Positions 55,660-64,000 of a stretch of DNA of 64,000 bases are shown here, in pieces. A program made the translations under genes and the position numbers. The DNA comes from Sphaerotilus sulfidivorans (GTDB lineage: Bacteria; Pseudomonadota; Gammaproteobacteria; Burkholderiales; Burkholderiaceae_C), in the NCBI RefSeq assembly GCF_013426975.1, contig NZ_JACCPY010000012.1, positions 1 through 64,000 of the forward strand, read 5' to 3'. The notes under the pieces are model-generated. The model made no database searches, was not told the DNA's origin, and worked only from the letters and a program-made list of their open reading frames with translations. Within the stretch, counting starts at the first letter, position 1. Each line of letters opens with the position of its first letter.

Positions 55660-56142
55660 TCAGCCCGCGCCGGGCTCGTCCTCGACCGTGCGGTGGCCGG
55701 CGATCAGCACCGCCAGCATGCGCATGAACTCGCCCCGCTCGGCCTCGGGCAGCGGCGAGAGGATGCGCTGCTGCGCCTGCAGCATCGCCGGCACCAGCGC
55801 GGCCAGCAGCACGCCGCCGGCCGCAGTCAGCGTCAGCAGCCGCACCCGGCGGTCCTGCGCCGAGGCGTTGCGCTGCATCAGCCCGCGCGCCTCCAGCCGG
55901 TCGATCACGCCGGCGATGGTCGAGGTGTCGAAGCCGATGGTGCGCGCCAGCGTGCGCTGGTCCATGCCGGGCTGAAGGCCCACCGCCTGCAGCGCCGCGT
56001 ACTGCACCGGCGTCACGCCGAAGGCCTCGGTCTCCTGCATGAAGATCGCCACCGAGATCTGGTGCAGCCGCCGGATGTCATGGCCCGGCAGGCCGTCGAG
56101 CGTCAGCGGCGGCGACAGGAATGACGGGGCGGAATCGGGCAT
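55660..56142 (-). CDS. MarR-family regulator of the gentisate genes
   Basis: A 160-residue MarR protein. The winged helix spans about residues 45-110, with LARTIGFDTSTIAGVIDRLEARGLMQR (by key residues) as recognition helix and wing DRRVRLLTLT. It is divergent from the 3-hydroxybenzoate hydroxylase gene, and the shared 95-bp gap holds inverted repeats. This is the usual setup for a repressor released by a hydroxybenzoate or gentisate. Convergent with the cupin gene. Confidence 0.87.
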   Translation of the reverse strand: MPDSAPSFLSPPLTLDGLPGHDIRRLHQISVAIFMQETEAFGVTPVQYAALQAVGLQPGMDQRTLARTIGFDTSTIAGVIDRLEARGLMQRNASAQDRRVRLLTLTAAGGVLLAALVPAMLQAQQRILSPLPEAERGEFMRMLAVLIAGHRTVEDEPGAG

Positions 56143-56189
56143 CGGCTGAGGGTTTTCACGCGAACGGGAACAGCGGATCCTAGCATTAC

Positions 56190-56213
56190 ACTGATCGTCA
56201 GTATGCTGATGAT
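56190..56213. promoter_or_regulatory. Putative MarR operator
   Basis: Two overlapping inverted repeats, ACTGA-TCG-TCAGT (56190-56202) and ATCGTCAG-TATG-CTGATGAT (56194-56213), lie in the gap between the marR gene and the 3-hydroxybenzoate hydroxylase gene. Confidence 0.65.
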
Positions 56214-56237
56214 ATGCGTGCTGACGAGGAGACTTCG

Positions 56238-57476
56238 ATGGCTGAAACTCGTTCTTCCGATGCAGACGCGCGCCTGGACACCGTGCTGGTGGCCGGCGGC
56301 GGCATCGGCGGGCTGGCGGCGGCGCTGGCGCTGACCCGGCGCGGCTTCCGGGTCACGGTGCTGGAGCAGGCGGCGGAGATCGGCGAGATCGGCGCCGGCA
56401 TCCAGCTCGGACCGAATGCCTTTGCCGCCTTCGATGCGCTGGGCGTCGGCCCGCAGGCGCGGGCGCGGGCGGTCTACACCGACTGCATGGTGATGCACGA
56501 CGCGATCGACGAGACGCTGGTCGGCCGCATTCCCACCGACGAGGCCTTCCGCGCGCGCTTCGGCAATCCCTATGCGGTCATTCACCGCGCCGACGTGCAC
56601 CTGTCGCTGCTCGAGGGCGCGCAGGCCAGCGGCCGGGTCGACTTCCACACCTCGACCCGGGTCGAGCGGGTCGAGCAGGACGAGACCGGCGTGAGCGTGA
56701 TCGCACAGGACGGCCGCCGCTGGCGTGGCGTGGCGCTGATCGGCGCCGATGGCGTCAAGTCGGTGGTGCGCCAGCAGTTCGTCGGCGACGCGGCGCGGGT
56801 GACCGGCCATGTCGTCTACCGCGCGGTGGTCGACCGGGCCGACTTTCCCGAGGAGCTGCGCTGGAACGCCGCCAGCATCTGGGTCGGGCCGAACTGCCAT
56901 CTGGTGCACTACCCGCTGCGCGGCGGCGAGCAGTACAACGTCGTCGTCACCTTCCACAGCCGCGAGACCGAGCAGTGGGGCGTGCGCGAGGGCAGCAAGG
57001 AAGAGGTGCAGAGCTACTTTCACGGCATCCGCCCGAAGGCACGCCAGCTCATCGACCTGCCGAAGTCCTGGAAGCGCTGGGCCACCGCCGACCGCGAGCC
57101 GATCGCGCAGTGGAGCTTCGGCCGCGTCACGCTGCTGGGCGACGCGGCGCACCCGACGACGCAGTACCTGGCGCAGGGCGCCTGCATGGCGATGGAGGAT
57201 GCGGTGACGCTGGGCGAGGCGCTGCGCGAATGCGGCGACGGCCCGGGCACCGACTGGCCGCACGCGCTCGACCTCTACCAGCGCGCCCGCGTCGCGCGTA
57301 CCGCGCGCATCGTGCTCTCCAGCCGCGAGATGGGGCGCCTCTATCACGCCAAGGGCGTCGAGCGCCTGGTGCGCAACGACCTGTGGCGCGGCCGTTCGCC
57401 CGAGCGCTTCCAGGACGCGCTGGAATGGCTCTACGGCTGGAACGTCGGCAACTGCCTCGACGCCGCCCGCCGCTGA
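56238..57476 (+). CDS. 3-hydroxybenzoate 6-monooxygenase
   Basis: This FAD enzyme converts 3-hydroxybenzoate to gentisate with NADH and O2. The 412-residue protein has the FAD motif VLVAGGGIGGLAAALALTRRG (by key residues, about 18-38), GIQLGPNAF, the DG motif ALIGADGVKSVVR, and VTLLGDAAHPTTQYLAQGACMAMEDA (by key residues). The PTTQYLAQGA form with Gln is characteristic of 3HB6H rather than salicylate hydroxylases. The start at 56238 has GAGGAG 7 nt upstream. The dioxygenase gene begins directly after its stop. Confidence 0.9.
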   Translation: MAETRSSDADARLDTVLVAGGGIGGLAAALALTRRGFRVTVLEQAAEIGEIGAGIQLGPNAFAAFDALGVGPQARARAVYTDCMVMHDAIDETLVGRIPTDEAFRARFGNPYAVIHRADVHLSLLEGAQASGRVDFHTSTRVERVEQDETGVSVIAQDGRRWRGVALIGADGVKSVVRQQFVGDAARVTGHVVYRAVVDRADFPEELRWNAASIWVGPNCHLVHYPLRGGEQYNVVVTFHSRETEQWGVREGSKEEVQSYFHGIRPKARQLIDLPKSWKRWATADREPIAQWSFGRVTLLGDAAHPTTQYLAQGACMAMEDAVTLGEALRECGDGPGTDWPHALDLYQRARVARTARIVLSSREMGRLYHAKGVERLVRNDLWRGRSPERFQDALEWLYGWNVGNCLDAARR

Positions 57477-58568
57477 ATGTCGCAGACCCCCGAGGAGATG
57501 CAGATGCAAGACGACGCCCCGCTCGGCCGGCTCGAGGACCTGCCGGCCGACGATGTGCAGGCGATGCGCGCGCGCAACCTGGTGCCGCTGTGGCCCAGCC
57601 TGCGCGCGGTGCTGCCGCCCCAGGTGCCGACCCGCCCGACGCAGGCGGTGCACTGGGCCTATGGCGACATCCGGCCGCTGCTGATGCGCGCCGGCGACCT
57701 GACCCCCATCGAGAAGGCCGAGCGCCGGGTGCTGGTGCTGGCCAATCCCGGCCACACGCTGGAGAAGATGCAGGCCAGCAGCGCGATCTACCTGGGCATG
57801 CAGCTGCTGCTGCCGGGCGAGTGGGCGCCGTCGCACCGCCACACGCCCAACGCGGTGCGCATGGTGGTCGAAGGCGAGGGCGCCTGGACCCTGGTCGACG
57901 GCGAGAAATGCCCGATGTCGCGCGGCGACCTGATCCTCACGCCCACCGGCCTGTGGCACGAGCACGGCCACGACGGCGACGCGCCGGTGGTCTGGCTCGA
58001 CGTGCTGGACCTGCCGCTGGTGCATTACCTGGAGGCCAGCTACCACCTCAACGGCGAGCGCCAGAAGCAGCGGCCCGGCCGCGGCGACCGCGCCCACACC
58101 CGCGCCGGCCTGGTGCCGACGCCGGTCTTCGGGGGCGACGGCCCCGGCCGCCGGCGCTATCCGGTGCTGCGCTACCCCTGGGTCGAGGCGCGCGCGGCGC
58201 TGCAGTCGCTGGCCGAGGACCGCCCGGACCGGGAGGCGGTGCAGCTCACCTACGTCAACCCCGAGACCGGCGAGGACGCCGAGAACATTCTCGGCTTCCA
58301 CGCGCTGATGCTGCGCCCGGGCCAGACGCTGCGGCTGCCGCCGCGCTCGCCGGCTAGCGTCTTCCACCTGATCGAGGGCGCCGTCGAGGCCGCGATCGAC
58401 GCGCCGCAGCCGCGCCGCTTCGCGCTGGCCGAGGCCGACACCTGCGTCGCGCCGGGCTTCAGCGCGGTCACGCTGCGCAATGCCCGCACCGACGCGCCCG
58501 CCTTCGTCTTCATCGCCGACGAGTCGCCGCTGCACCGCAAGCTCGGCCTGCTCGAGCAGCGGGACTAG
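57477..58568 (+). CDS. Gentisate 1,2-dioxygenase
   Basis: A 363-residue bicupin that opens gentisate to maleylpyruvate with Fe(II). The first cupin has [16 protein letters not shown] (His ligands) and [14 protein letters not shown]. The second C-terminal cupin (about 265-350) has lost most ligands, as is normal. The ATG at 57477 directly follows the upstream stop. In-frame ATGs at 57498 and 57504 have a CGAGGAG upstream and may be the real starts. Confidence 0.93.
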   Translation: MSQTPEEMQMQDDAPLGRLEDLPADDVQAMRARNLVPLWPSLRAVLPPQVPTRPTQAVHWAYGDIRPLLMRAGDLTPIEKAERRVLVLANPGHTLEKMQASSAIYLGMQLLLPGEWAPSHRHTPNAVRMVVEGEGAWTLVDGEKCPMSRGDLILTPTGLWHEHGHDGDAPVVWLDVLDLPLVHYLEASYHLNGERQKQRPGRGDRAHTRAGLVPTPVFGGDGPGRRRYPVLRYPWVEARAALQSLAEDRPDREAVQLTYVNPETGEDAENILGFHALMLRPGQTLRLPPRSPASVFHLIEGAVEAAIDAPQPRRFALAEADTCVAPGFSAVTLRNARTDAPAFVFIADESPLHRKLGLLEQRD

Positions 58569-58641
58569 GCTGAGGCCTGCTCCTCCCGCGCACTTCCTCT
58601 CTTTCCTTCTCGCCGTCTCTCCCACCCGCACCGCCACCGCC

Positions 58642-59343
58642 ATGACGACCTACCTCTGGAACCCGCCCCCCGTCGCCTCGCTGCCCGTGCGCGGCACGGA
58701 CGCCCGCCTGCCGGTCCACCGCATCTTCTGCGTCGGCCGCAACTACGCCGCCCATGCGATCGAGATGGGCCGCCCGGTCGACAAGTCGGTCGAGGTGCCG
58801 TTCTATTTCACCAAGTCGCCCTCGACGCTGGTGGAGAGCGGCGCGACCATCGCCTACCCGCCGCGCACCGCCAACTACCACCACGAGATGGAGCTGGTGG
58901 TGGTGATCGGCAAGCCCGGCTTCCGGGTCGCCGAGGCCGATGCGGCCGCGCTGATCTGGGGCTATGCCTGCGGTCTGGACATGACCCGCCGCGACCTGCA
59001 GCTCGCCCTGCGCGACAAGGGCCGCCCCTGGGACATCGCCAAGGACATCGAGCAGGGCGCGGTCATCTCCGAGCTGGTGCCGATGCCCGGCGTGGTCATC
59101 GCCTCCGGCGAGATCGCGCTGGAGGTCAACGGCCAGACGCGCCAGAAGTCCGACATCGACAAGCTGATCTGGAACATTCCCGAGCTGATCGCCGACCTGT
59201 CGACGCTCTACCACCTGCAGCCCGGCGACCTGATCTACACCGGCACGCCCGAGGGCGTCGGCGCGGTGGTGGCGGGCGATGTCATCACCGGCCGGGTGGC
59301 GGGCGTGGGCGAGATCGCGCTGACGATCGGCGCGGCCGAGTGA
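58642..59343 (+). CDS. Fumarylpyruvate hydrolase (FAH family)
   Basis: A 233-residue FAH-family hydrolase. [30 protein letters not shown] (metal Glu), [14 protein letters not shown] (metal Asp), [19 protein letters not shown] (by key residues) and [15 protein letters not shown] are the family motifs, and the size fits the NagK/fumarylpyruvate branch. It splits fumarylpyruvate to fumarate and pyruvate. The isomerase that makes fumarylpyruvate is not encoded in the cluster. It starts 73 nt after the dioxygenase gene. Confidence 0.9.
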   Translation: MTTYLWNPPPVASLPVRGTDARLPVHRIFCVGRNYAAHAIEMGRPVDKSVEVPFYFTKSPSTLVESGATIAYPPRTANYHHEMELVVVIGKPGFRVAEADAAALIWGYACGLDMTRRDLQLALRDKGRPWDIAKDIEQGAVISELVPMPGVVIASGEIALEVNGQTRQKSDIDKLIWNIPELIADLSTLYHLQPGDLIYTGTPEGVGAVVAGDVITGRVAGVGEIALTIGAAE

Positions 59344-59354
59344 GGGCGCCTGCG

Positions 59355-60344
59355 ATGAAGCGAAAGACCTTTCTCGCCGCGGCCCTGATCGGCGCCGCCG
59401 CGGCCGCCCACCTGCCGGCGCAGGCGCAGGCACAGAGCGCGGTCGACTTCCCGAGCAAGCCGGTGACGCTGTTCACCGCCTTCGCCCCGGGCAGCGGCCC
59501 GGACGCCACGCTGCGCCTGGTGGCCGACAAGCTGGGCCGGCTCTGGAACCAGCGCGTCATGGTGGAGAACCGCCCCGGCGGCGGCGGCTTCATCGCGATG
59601 GAGGCGGCGCGCCGCACCGCCGCCGACGGCTACACGCTGCTGCAGCTCGACAGCGACCACTTGGGCGCGGTGCCGCACCTGTAGCAGCACGGCGCGGCGG
59701 CGGTCGGCGCCTTCGAGCCGGTGGCGTCGATCTTCCGCACCACCTTCCTGGTCGCGGTCGGCACCGATTCGAAGTGGAAGACCATGACCGACCTGATCGC
59801 CGCGGCCAGGGCCGAGCCGGGCCGGGTCAACTACGGCTCCTGGGGCGTGGGCAGCCCCGGCCACCTCGGCGCCGAGCTGCTCGAGGATCTGACCGGCATC
59901 CGCATGCAGCATGTGCCCTTCCGCGAGGTCAGCCAGCTCTATCCGGCGGTCGGCTCCGGCGACGTGGCCTGGAGCCTGGGCACGCTGCCCTCGAGCTCCG
60001 GCGCCTACAAGGCCGGCAAGCTGCGCTATATCGCGGTGGCCGCGACGAAGCGCCTGCCGCAGATGCCCGAGGTGCCCACCGCGCAGGAGGCCGGTGCGCC
60101 GGCCGGCTTCGACGTCAACGCCTTCGTCGTGCTGGTCGCGCCGAAGGGGCTGCCGGCGCCGGTGCGCGCGAAGATCAACGCCGACATGGGCCGCGTGCTG
60201 GCCGACCCGGAGATCAGGGCGCGCTTCGACACCTTCGCCTTCGAGCCGATCAGCTGGTCGCCCGAGGAGATCGCGCGCGCTGCCGAGGCCAAGTCCAGGC
60301 TCTACGAGGGGCTGGTGAAGAAGGCGAACATCAGCCTGGAGTGA
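59355..60344 (+). pseudogene. Bug/TctC-type binding protein gene interrupted by in-frame stop
   Basis: The reading frame encodes a tripartite-tricarboxylate-transporter receptor (Bug family). It has a signal peptide (MKRKTFLAAALIG..AQAQ), FPSKPVTLFTAFAPGSGPD, ENRPGGGGFIAMEAA and, after the break, VPFREVSQLYPAVGSGDV and the usual C-terminal domain ending KKANISLE. A TAG at 59682-59684 interrupts it at residue 110, and the same frame stays open before and after with strong family similarity. A single base change (for example from TAC) explains it. It overlaps the fumarylpyruvate hydrolase region boundary by context and would have served uptake for that pathway. Confidence 0.8.
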
Positions 60345-60399
60345 TCTCTCCGGCCGCGGGCGTGCCGCACAATCGCGTCGCCTTCACGCCCGCCACGCC

Positions 60400-61059
60400 A
60401 TGCCGATCCGCCGCTCCTCTCGCCATCTTGTCCGGTTCTTCGTCACCGGGGTGCTGGCCACCCTGCCGCTGGCGGCCACGGTCGCCATCTTCTGGTGGGC
60501 GGCCAGCCTGCTGCTGAAGTGGCTGGGGCCGGACAGCATGATCGGCGGCTGGCTGATCTTCCTGGGGCTGGGCGTCAGCGGCTCGGAGGTGGTGGGCTAC
60601 CTGATCGGCATCGGTCTGGTCGCCTGCGCGATGGTGGTGCTGGGCGCGCTGGTGCATGCCGGCGTGCAGATCGGCATCAGCCGGCTGCTGGCCAACCTGA
60701 TCGGGCGCATTCCGCTGGTGCGCACCGTCTACGAGCTGTCGCACCGCCTGGTCGACCTGATGCGCCAGAAGGACCGCGAGGGTCCGAAGTCGATGAGCGC
60801 GGTCTGGGTGCATTTCGGCGGGGTCGAGCAGCCCGGCGTGGCGGTGCTGGCGCTGCTGTCGCTGCCCGAGCCGGTGCTGCTGGCCGATCGCCCGCACCTG
60901 GGCGTGATCGTGCCGACCGCGCCGGTGCCGGTCGGCGGCGGCCTGCTCTTCGTGCCGGCCGACTGGGTCCGCCCGGCCGATGTCGGCATGGAGGCGCTGA
61001 CCAGCATCTATGTGTCGATGGGCGTCACCGCGCGCGAGCATCTGCCGCGGCCGCACTGA
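60400..61059 (+). CDS. DUF502 family membrane protein
   Basis: A 219-residue DUF502 protein. Two membrane helices (about 10-37 and 60-90) precede the family motif RIPLVRTVYELSHRLVDLM (by key residues) and GVIVPTAPVPVGGGLLFVPADWV. Function unknown. Its 3' end overlaps that of the convergent LysR gene by 35 bp, an unusually long overlap. Confidence 0.88.
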   Translation: MPIRRSSRHLVRFFVTGVLATLPLAATVAIFWWAASLLLKWLGPDSMIGGWLIFLGLGVSGSEVVGYLIGIGLVACAMVVLGALVHAGVQIGISRLLANLIGRIPLVRTVYELSHRLVDLMRQKDREGPKSMSAVWVHFGGVEQPGVAVLALLSLPEPVLLADRPHLGVIVPTAPVPVGGGLLFVPADWVRPADVGMEALTSIYVSMGVTAREHLPRPH

Positions 61060-61957
61060 GGCGGCTGCTTGGCGTGTCCCGCAGCGCCTCGCGCATCAGC
61101 GCGCGCACCGCCTCCAGCCCCGGCACCGGCTCGCGCCCGGCCAGCGTCGCCAGGCCGAAGCGCGCGGTGGCGTCCAGCGGCGGCTCCATCGGCAGCTCGA
61201 CCAGCGTCGGGCCGGCGGCGCGGATCGCGATCAGCACCGCGTCGCTGCGCGCGGTGACCTCGACCAGGCTCGGGATCTCCTCGCAGCGCAGCGTGACGCA
61301 GCGCTGCGGGTGCGCCTCGGGGCCGTAGCGCGCCATCAGCACGCGCGCGACCTCGTCGCTGAGCGGGGTCGAGGCGATGGGAAAGCGCTGCACCTCGTCG
61401 AAGCGCACGCCGGTGTCCGCCGCCAGCAGCGGGTGGCCGGGGCGCACCATGAAGGCGCCGCGCATCTCGCACGGCGTGTCGACGCACAGATCGGCCGAGG
61501 GCGCCAGCGAGCGCACATCCACCACCAGCGCGTCGAGCGCGCGCGCCTGCAGCGCCTGCACCAGCCGTGCGGTGGTGGCGCGCGACACCTCGATGCGCCA
61601 GCCGGGATGGCGCGCTGCCGCGCTCATCAGCAGCGGCGTCATCAGCATCGCGCCCGGCCCCGAGCCCAGGCCCAGACGCAGCTCGGCCGCCTCGCCGCGC
61701 GCCAGCCGCCGGCCGTGGTCGCGCAGCGCATCGGCGTCGTCCAGCACCTGGCGCGCGCGCACGGCCATCGCGCGGCCGAAGGGCGTCAGCTCGCTGTGCC
61801 GGCCCAGGCGGTCGAACAGCGGCTGGCCCAGCTCGTCCTCGAGCGTCTGGATGCTGCGGCTGAGCGCGGGCTGGGTCAGATGCACCGCCTCGGCGGCGCG
61901 GCTGAACGAACCGCTGTCGGCCAGCGCAAGCAGGTGGCGGAGCTGGACCAGGGTCAT
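61025..61957 (-). CDS. LysR-family transcriptional regulator
   Basis: A 310-residue LTTR. The N-terminal helix-turn-helix MTLVQLRHLLALADSGSFSRAAEAVHLTQPALSRSIQTLEDELG (by key residues, 1-44) is canonical, and the effector domain follows. It is divergent from the intact Bug-protein gene across 228 bp, so it probably controls it. The open frame extends far upstream on this strand without homology; ATG 61957 is the family start. Confidence 0.93.
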   Translation of the reverse strand: MTLVQLRHLLALADSGSFSRAAEAVHLTQPALSRSIQTLEDELGQPLFDRLGRHSELTPFGRAMAVRARQVLDDADALRDHGRRLARGEAAELRLGLGSGPGAMLMTPLLMSAAARHPGWRIEVSRATTARLVQALQARALDALVVDVRSLAPSADLCVDTPCEMRGAFMVRPGHPLLAADTGVRFDEVQRFPIASTPLSDEVARVLMARYGPEAHPQRCVTLRCEEIPSLVEVTARSDAVLIAIRAAGPTLVELPMEPPLDATARFGLATLAGREPVPGLEAVRALMREALRDTPSSRLSAAAADARAR

Positions 61958-61965
61958 GGCGACTC

Positions 61966-62044
61966 CGTCATGCCTGCGCAGGCGGGCCGCCGCGCGGGAG
62001 CCGGGCGGTGGTGGGGGTGGGTCCTCGCCTTCGCGAGGATGACG
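61966..62044. repeat. Diverged copy of the CGTCATCC palindromic element
   Basis: Arm one (61966-61986, CGTCATGCCTGCGCAGGCGG) and arm two (62019-62044, reverse complement starting CGTCATCCTCGCGAAGGCG) share the cores of the element at 37442-37510 but have diverged and are 32 nt apart. It lies in the lysR-Bug intergenic region; the rest of that gap shows no clear promoter by eye. Confidence 0.75.
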
Positions 62045-62185
62045 GGTGGGGGAGGCTGGCGGCGTACGGCATTCATCCGACTCATCAAACCCGAGAGAAC
62101 AATGCATTGGACGTCGATTCTGGCGCTGCCTAGCATGGGCTTCATCAGGATCACCCCGCAATCTCGCTGGCCGGAGGACATGACG

Positions 62186-63205
62186 ATGAACCGCAAGACC
62201 TTTTCCGTTCGTGCGCTCACCCTGCTGGGCGCGTTGGGGCTGTCGGCGCTGACGCTGGGCGGTGCGCCTGCGCAGGCGCAGTCCTTCCCGACCAGGTCGG
62301 TCAGCCTGATGGTGCCGTACCCGGCCGGCGGCCTGTCGGACGCGATCGCGCGGGTGGTGGAGAAGCCGCTGAGCAAGGCGCTCGGGCAGATGGTGATGGT
62401 GGAGAACCTGGGCGGCGTCAGCGGTGCGCTGGGTGCGCAGAAGGTGCTGGGCGCGCCGGCCGACGGGCATTTTCTCTACCAGGGCTCGCCCAACGAGCTG
62501 ATCCTGGCGCCGATGGCGCTGCAGGCGGTCAAGTACAGGTCCGAAGACTTCCGCATGGTGCAGATCATCGGCGCCTTCCCGATGGCGGTGCTGGCGCGCA
62601 AGGACCTGCCGGCGAGCAACCTCGACGAGCTGGCCGCGCTGGCGAAGAAGGCGGCTGCCGAGGGCAAGCCGCTGACCTACGGCAGCGTCGGCATCGGCTC
62701 CTTCTACCATGTGCTGGGCGAGCATTTCTCGCACCTGGCCGGCGCGGCGATGACCCATGTGCCCTACAAGGGCATGGCGCCGCTGTCGACCGACCTGGCC
62801 GGCGGGCAGGTGGATGTGTCCTTCATCGTCGTCGGCGCCAAGGATGTGGCGCTGGCCGAGCAGGGGCGCATCAAGTTCCTGGGCACGCTGGCGCCGGCCG
62901 GCAAGGTCGAGGTGCCGCTGCTCAAGGCCTATCCGAGCGTCAACGACGGCAAGTTCGTCAAGGACTTCGCCTACAACGCCTGGACCGGCTACTTCGTCCG
63001 CAAGGACACGCCCGAACCGGTGGTGCAGGCGCTGAACAAGGCGCTGGCCACGACGATGGCCGACCCGGAGGTGCGCGCGCAGCTGGAAAAGATCGGCGGC
63101 ATGATCCCGGCACCGATGAGCCCGGCCGAGGCGACGAAGGAATACGAGGCGCAGACGGCGCGCTTCCGGGCCGTCGCCCGCGCGATCAAGCTGCAGGCGC
63201 AGTGA
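62186..63205 (+). CDS. Bug/TctC-family tripartite tricarboxylate transporter binding protein
   Basis: A 339-residue periplasmic receptor. The signal peptide ends ..PAQAQ near residue 32. Mature domain motifs are SVSLMVPYPAGGLSDAIARVVE, VENLGGVSGALGAQKVLGAPADG and MTHVPYKGMAPLSTDLAGGQVDV (key residues). GGAGG is 8 nt before ATG 62186; ATG 62180 is an alternative. No TctA/TctB membrane partners are in the window, which is usual for Bug expansions in Burkholderiales. Ligand unknown, but the next gene suggests an aroyl-amino acid. Confidence 0.9.
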   Translation: MNRKTFSVRALTLLGALGLSALTLGGAPAQAQSFPTRSVSLMVPYPAGGLSDAIARVVEKPLSKALGQMVMVENLGGVSGALGAQKVLGAPADGHFLYQGSPNELILAPMALQAVKYRSEDFRMVQIIGAFPMAVLARKDLPASNLDELAALAKKAAAEGKPLTYGSVGIGSFYHVLGEHFSHLAGAAMTHVPYKGMAPLSTDLAGGQVDVSFIVVGAKDVALAEQGRIKFLGTLAPAGKVEVPLLKAYPSVNDGKFVKDFAYNAWTGYFVRKDTPEPVVQALNKALATTMADPEVRAQLEKIGGMIPAPMSPAEATKEYEAQTARFRAVARAIKLQAQ

Positions 63206-63232
63206 GCGCGACGATCCGCCAGGGCTGACACC

Positions 63233-64000
63233 GTGAGCTATCTGCTCGACGCGCTGCAGGCGCGCATCGGCGAGTTCGTCTCGCTGCGCCGCGACATCCA
63301 CCGGCATCCCGAGCTGGCCTTCGAGGAGCACCGCACCGCCGCGCTGGTGGCCGACAAGCTCGAGGGCTGGGGCTACGAGGTCACGCGTGGCCTGGGCGGC
63401 ACCGGCGTGGTCGGGCGGCTGAGGCGCGGCACGGGGCCGCGCCGGCTCGGCCTGCGCGCCGACATGGACGCGCTGCCGATCGAGGAGCGCTCCGGCGTGG
63501 CCTGGGCCAGCGCACATCCCGGGCGGATGCACGCCTGCGGCCACGACGGCCACACCGCGATGCTGCTGGCCGCGGCGCGCCACCTAGCCGACAGCGGCCG
63601 CTTCGACGGCACGCTGCAGCTGATCTTCCAGCCGGCCGAGGAGGGCGGGGGCGGCGCGCTGCGCATGATGGCCGACGGCCTGTTCGAGCGCTTTCCCTGC
63701 GACGCGGTCTTCGCGATGCACAACATGCCGGGCATCGCCCAGGGCCACCTGGTGCTGCGCGAGGGCGCGGCGATGGCCTCGTCGGACTACGCGACGATCA
63801 CGATCGAGGGCACCGGCGGCCACGGCGCGATGCCGCAGCACGCGGCCGATCCGGTGGTCGCGGCCGCCAGCCTGGTGATGGCGCTGCAGACGGTGGTCTC
63901 GCGCAATGTCGACCCGCTGCAGGCGGCGGTGGTGACGGTCGGCGCGCTGCAGGCCGGCCAGGCCAACAACGTCATCCCGGCCAGCGCGCGGCTGGAGCTG
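63233..64000 (+). CDS. M20 family amidohydrolase, hippurate hydrolase-like (partial)
   Basis: The frame runs from a GTG at 63233 to the window end (256 codons, no stop). RRDIHRHPELAFEEHRTAALV, LRADMDALPIEE, MHACGHDGHTAMLLAAARHL (metal Cys/His), FQPAEEGGGGALRMM (catalytic Glu pair) and GHGAMPQHAADPVVAAASLV mark the M20D aminoacylase/hippurate hydrolase family. If it is a hippuricase, it would release benzoate and glycine and so feed the box pathway encoded upstream. Indole-3-acetyl-amino-acid hydrolases are the main alternative. It starts 27 nt after the Bug gene. Confidence 0.88.
   Translation, partial: MSYLLDALQARIGEFVSLRRDIHRHPELAFEEHRTAALVADKLEGWGYEVTRGLGGTGVVGRLRRGTGPRRLGLRADMDALPIEERSGVAWASAHPGRMHACGHDGHTAMLLAAARHLADSGRFDGTLQLIFQPAEEGGGGALRMMADGLFERFPCDAVFAMHNMPGIAQGHLVLREGAAMASSDYATITIEGTGGHGAMPQHAADPVVAAASLVMALQTVVSRNVDPLQAAVVTVGALQAGQANNVIPASARLEL

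Overview
The window is about 64 kb of high-GC chromosomal DNA. The 23S/5S rRNA sequence, the nudJ-mnmA and metX-metW pairs, the split pntAA/pntAB/pntB transhydrogenase, a BoxR-controlled benzoyl-CoA epoxidation (box) cluster and Bug/TctC binding proteins together point to a betaproteobacterium of the order Burkholderiales, plausibly near the Rubrivivax/Leptothrix group. That placement is inference from gene content and not a phylogeny.

Layout. 1-400: 3' end of 23S rRNA, 5S rRNA and an intrinsic terminator. 495-16192: housekeeping genes (mnmA, nudJ, pntAA-pntAB-pntB, fadD, mtnN, a serine-hydrolase lipoprotein, an M20 peptidase, a DUF302 membrane protein, a diguanylate cyclase, metX-metW behind a SAM-II-type riboswitch and terminator, a histidine-kinase-like ATPase without its phosphoacceptor His, and a GST). 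16308-22967 (minus strand): a pyrimidine-salvage/catabolism group made of an HDOD protein, URC1-like GTP cyclohydrolase II homologue, URC4 (DUF1688), upp, a degenerate GGDEF protein and cytosine deaminase. 23252-32173: a proline-dehydrogenase-like orphan, an MmcB-like nuclease-fold protein, DUF445, pobR-pobA (4-hydroxybenzoate), a SulP transporter and an EamA transporter.

32245-55644 is the aromatic core. A minus-strand operon runs DUF4863, boxD, benzoate-CoA ligase, alpha/beta hydrolase, livK-H-M-G-F and a feruloyl-CoA-synthase-like ligase. boxR is divergent from it. boxC-boxB-boxA lie further on and are followed by enoyl-CoA hydratase, paaH-like dehydrogenase, MaoC, 3-oxoadipyl-CoA thiolase and a cupin. 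Together these would import benzoate-type acids, activate them as CoA thioesters, epoxidise and open the ring, and carry dehydroadipyl-CoA to succinyl-CoA and acetyl-CoA. TGCAC-type palindromes sit at both box promoters. Between boxR and boxC lies an unrelated two-gene minus-strand module: a P-loop NTPase and a protein resembling an inactive STAND/TPR partner. It is the best candidate here for an undescribed system.

55660-60344 is a gentisate pathway group (MarR regulator, 3-hydroxybenzoate 6-hydroxylase, gentisate 1,2-dioxygenase, fumarylpyruvate hydrolase) ending in a Bug-type binding protein gene broken by an in-frame stop. The right end holds DUF502, a LysR regulator divergent from an intact Bug protein, and the start of an M20 amidohydrolase resembling hippurate hydrolase, whose product would be benzoate.
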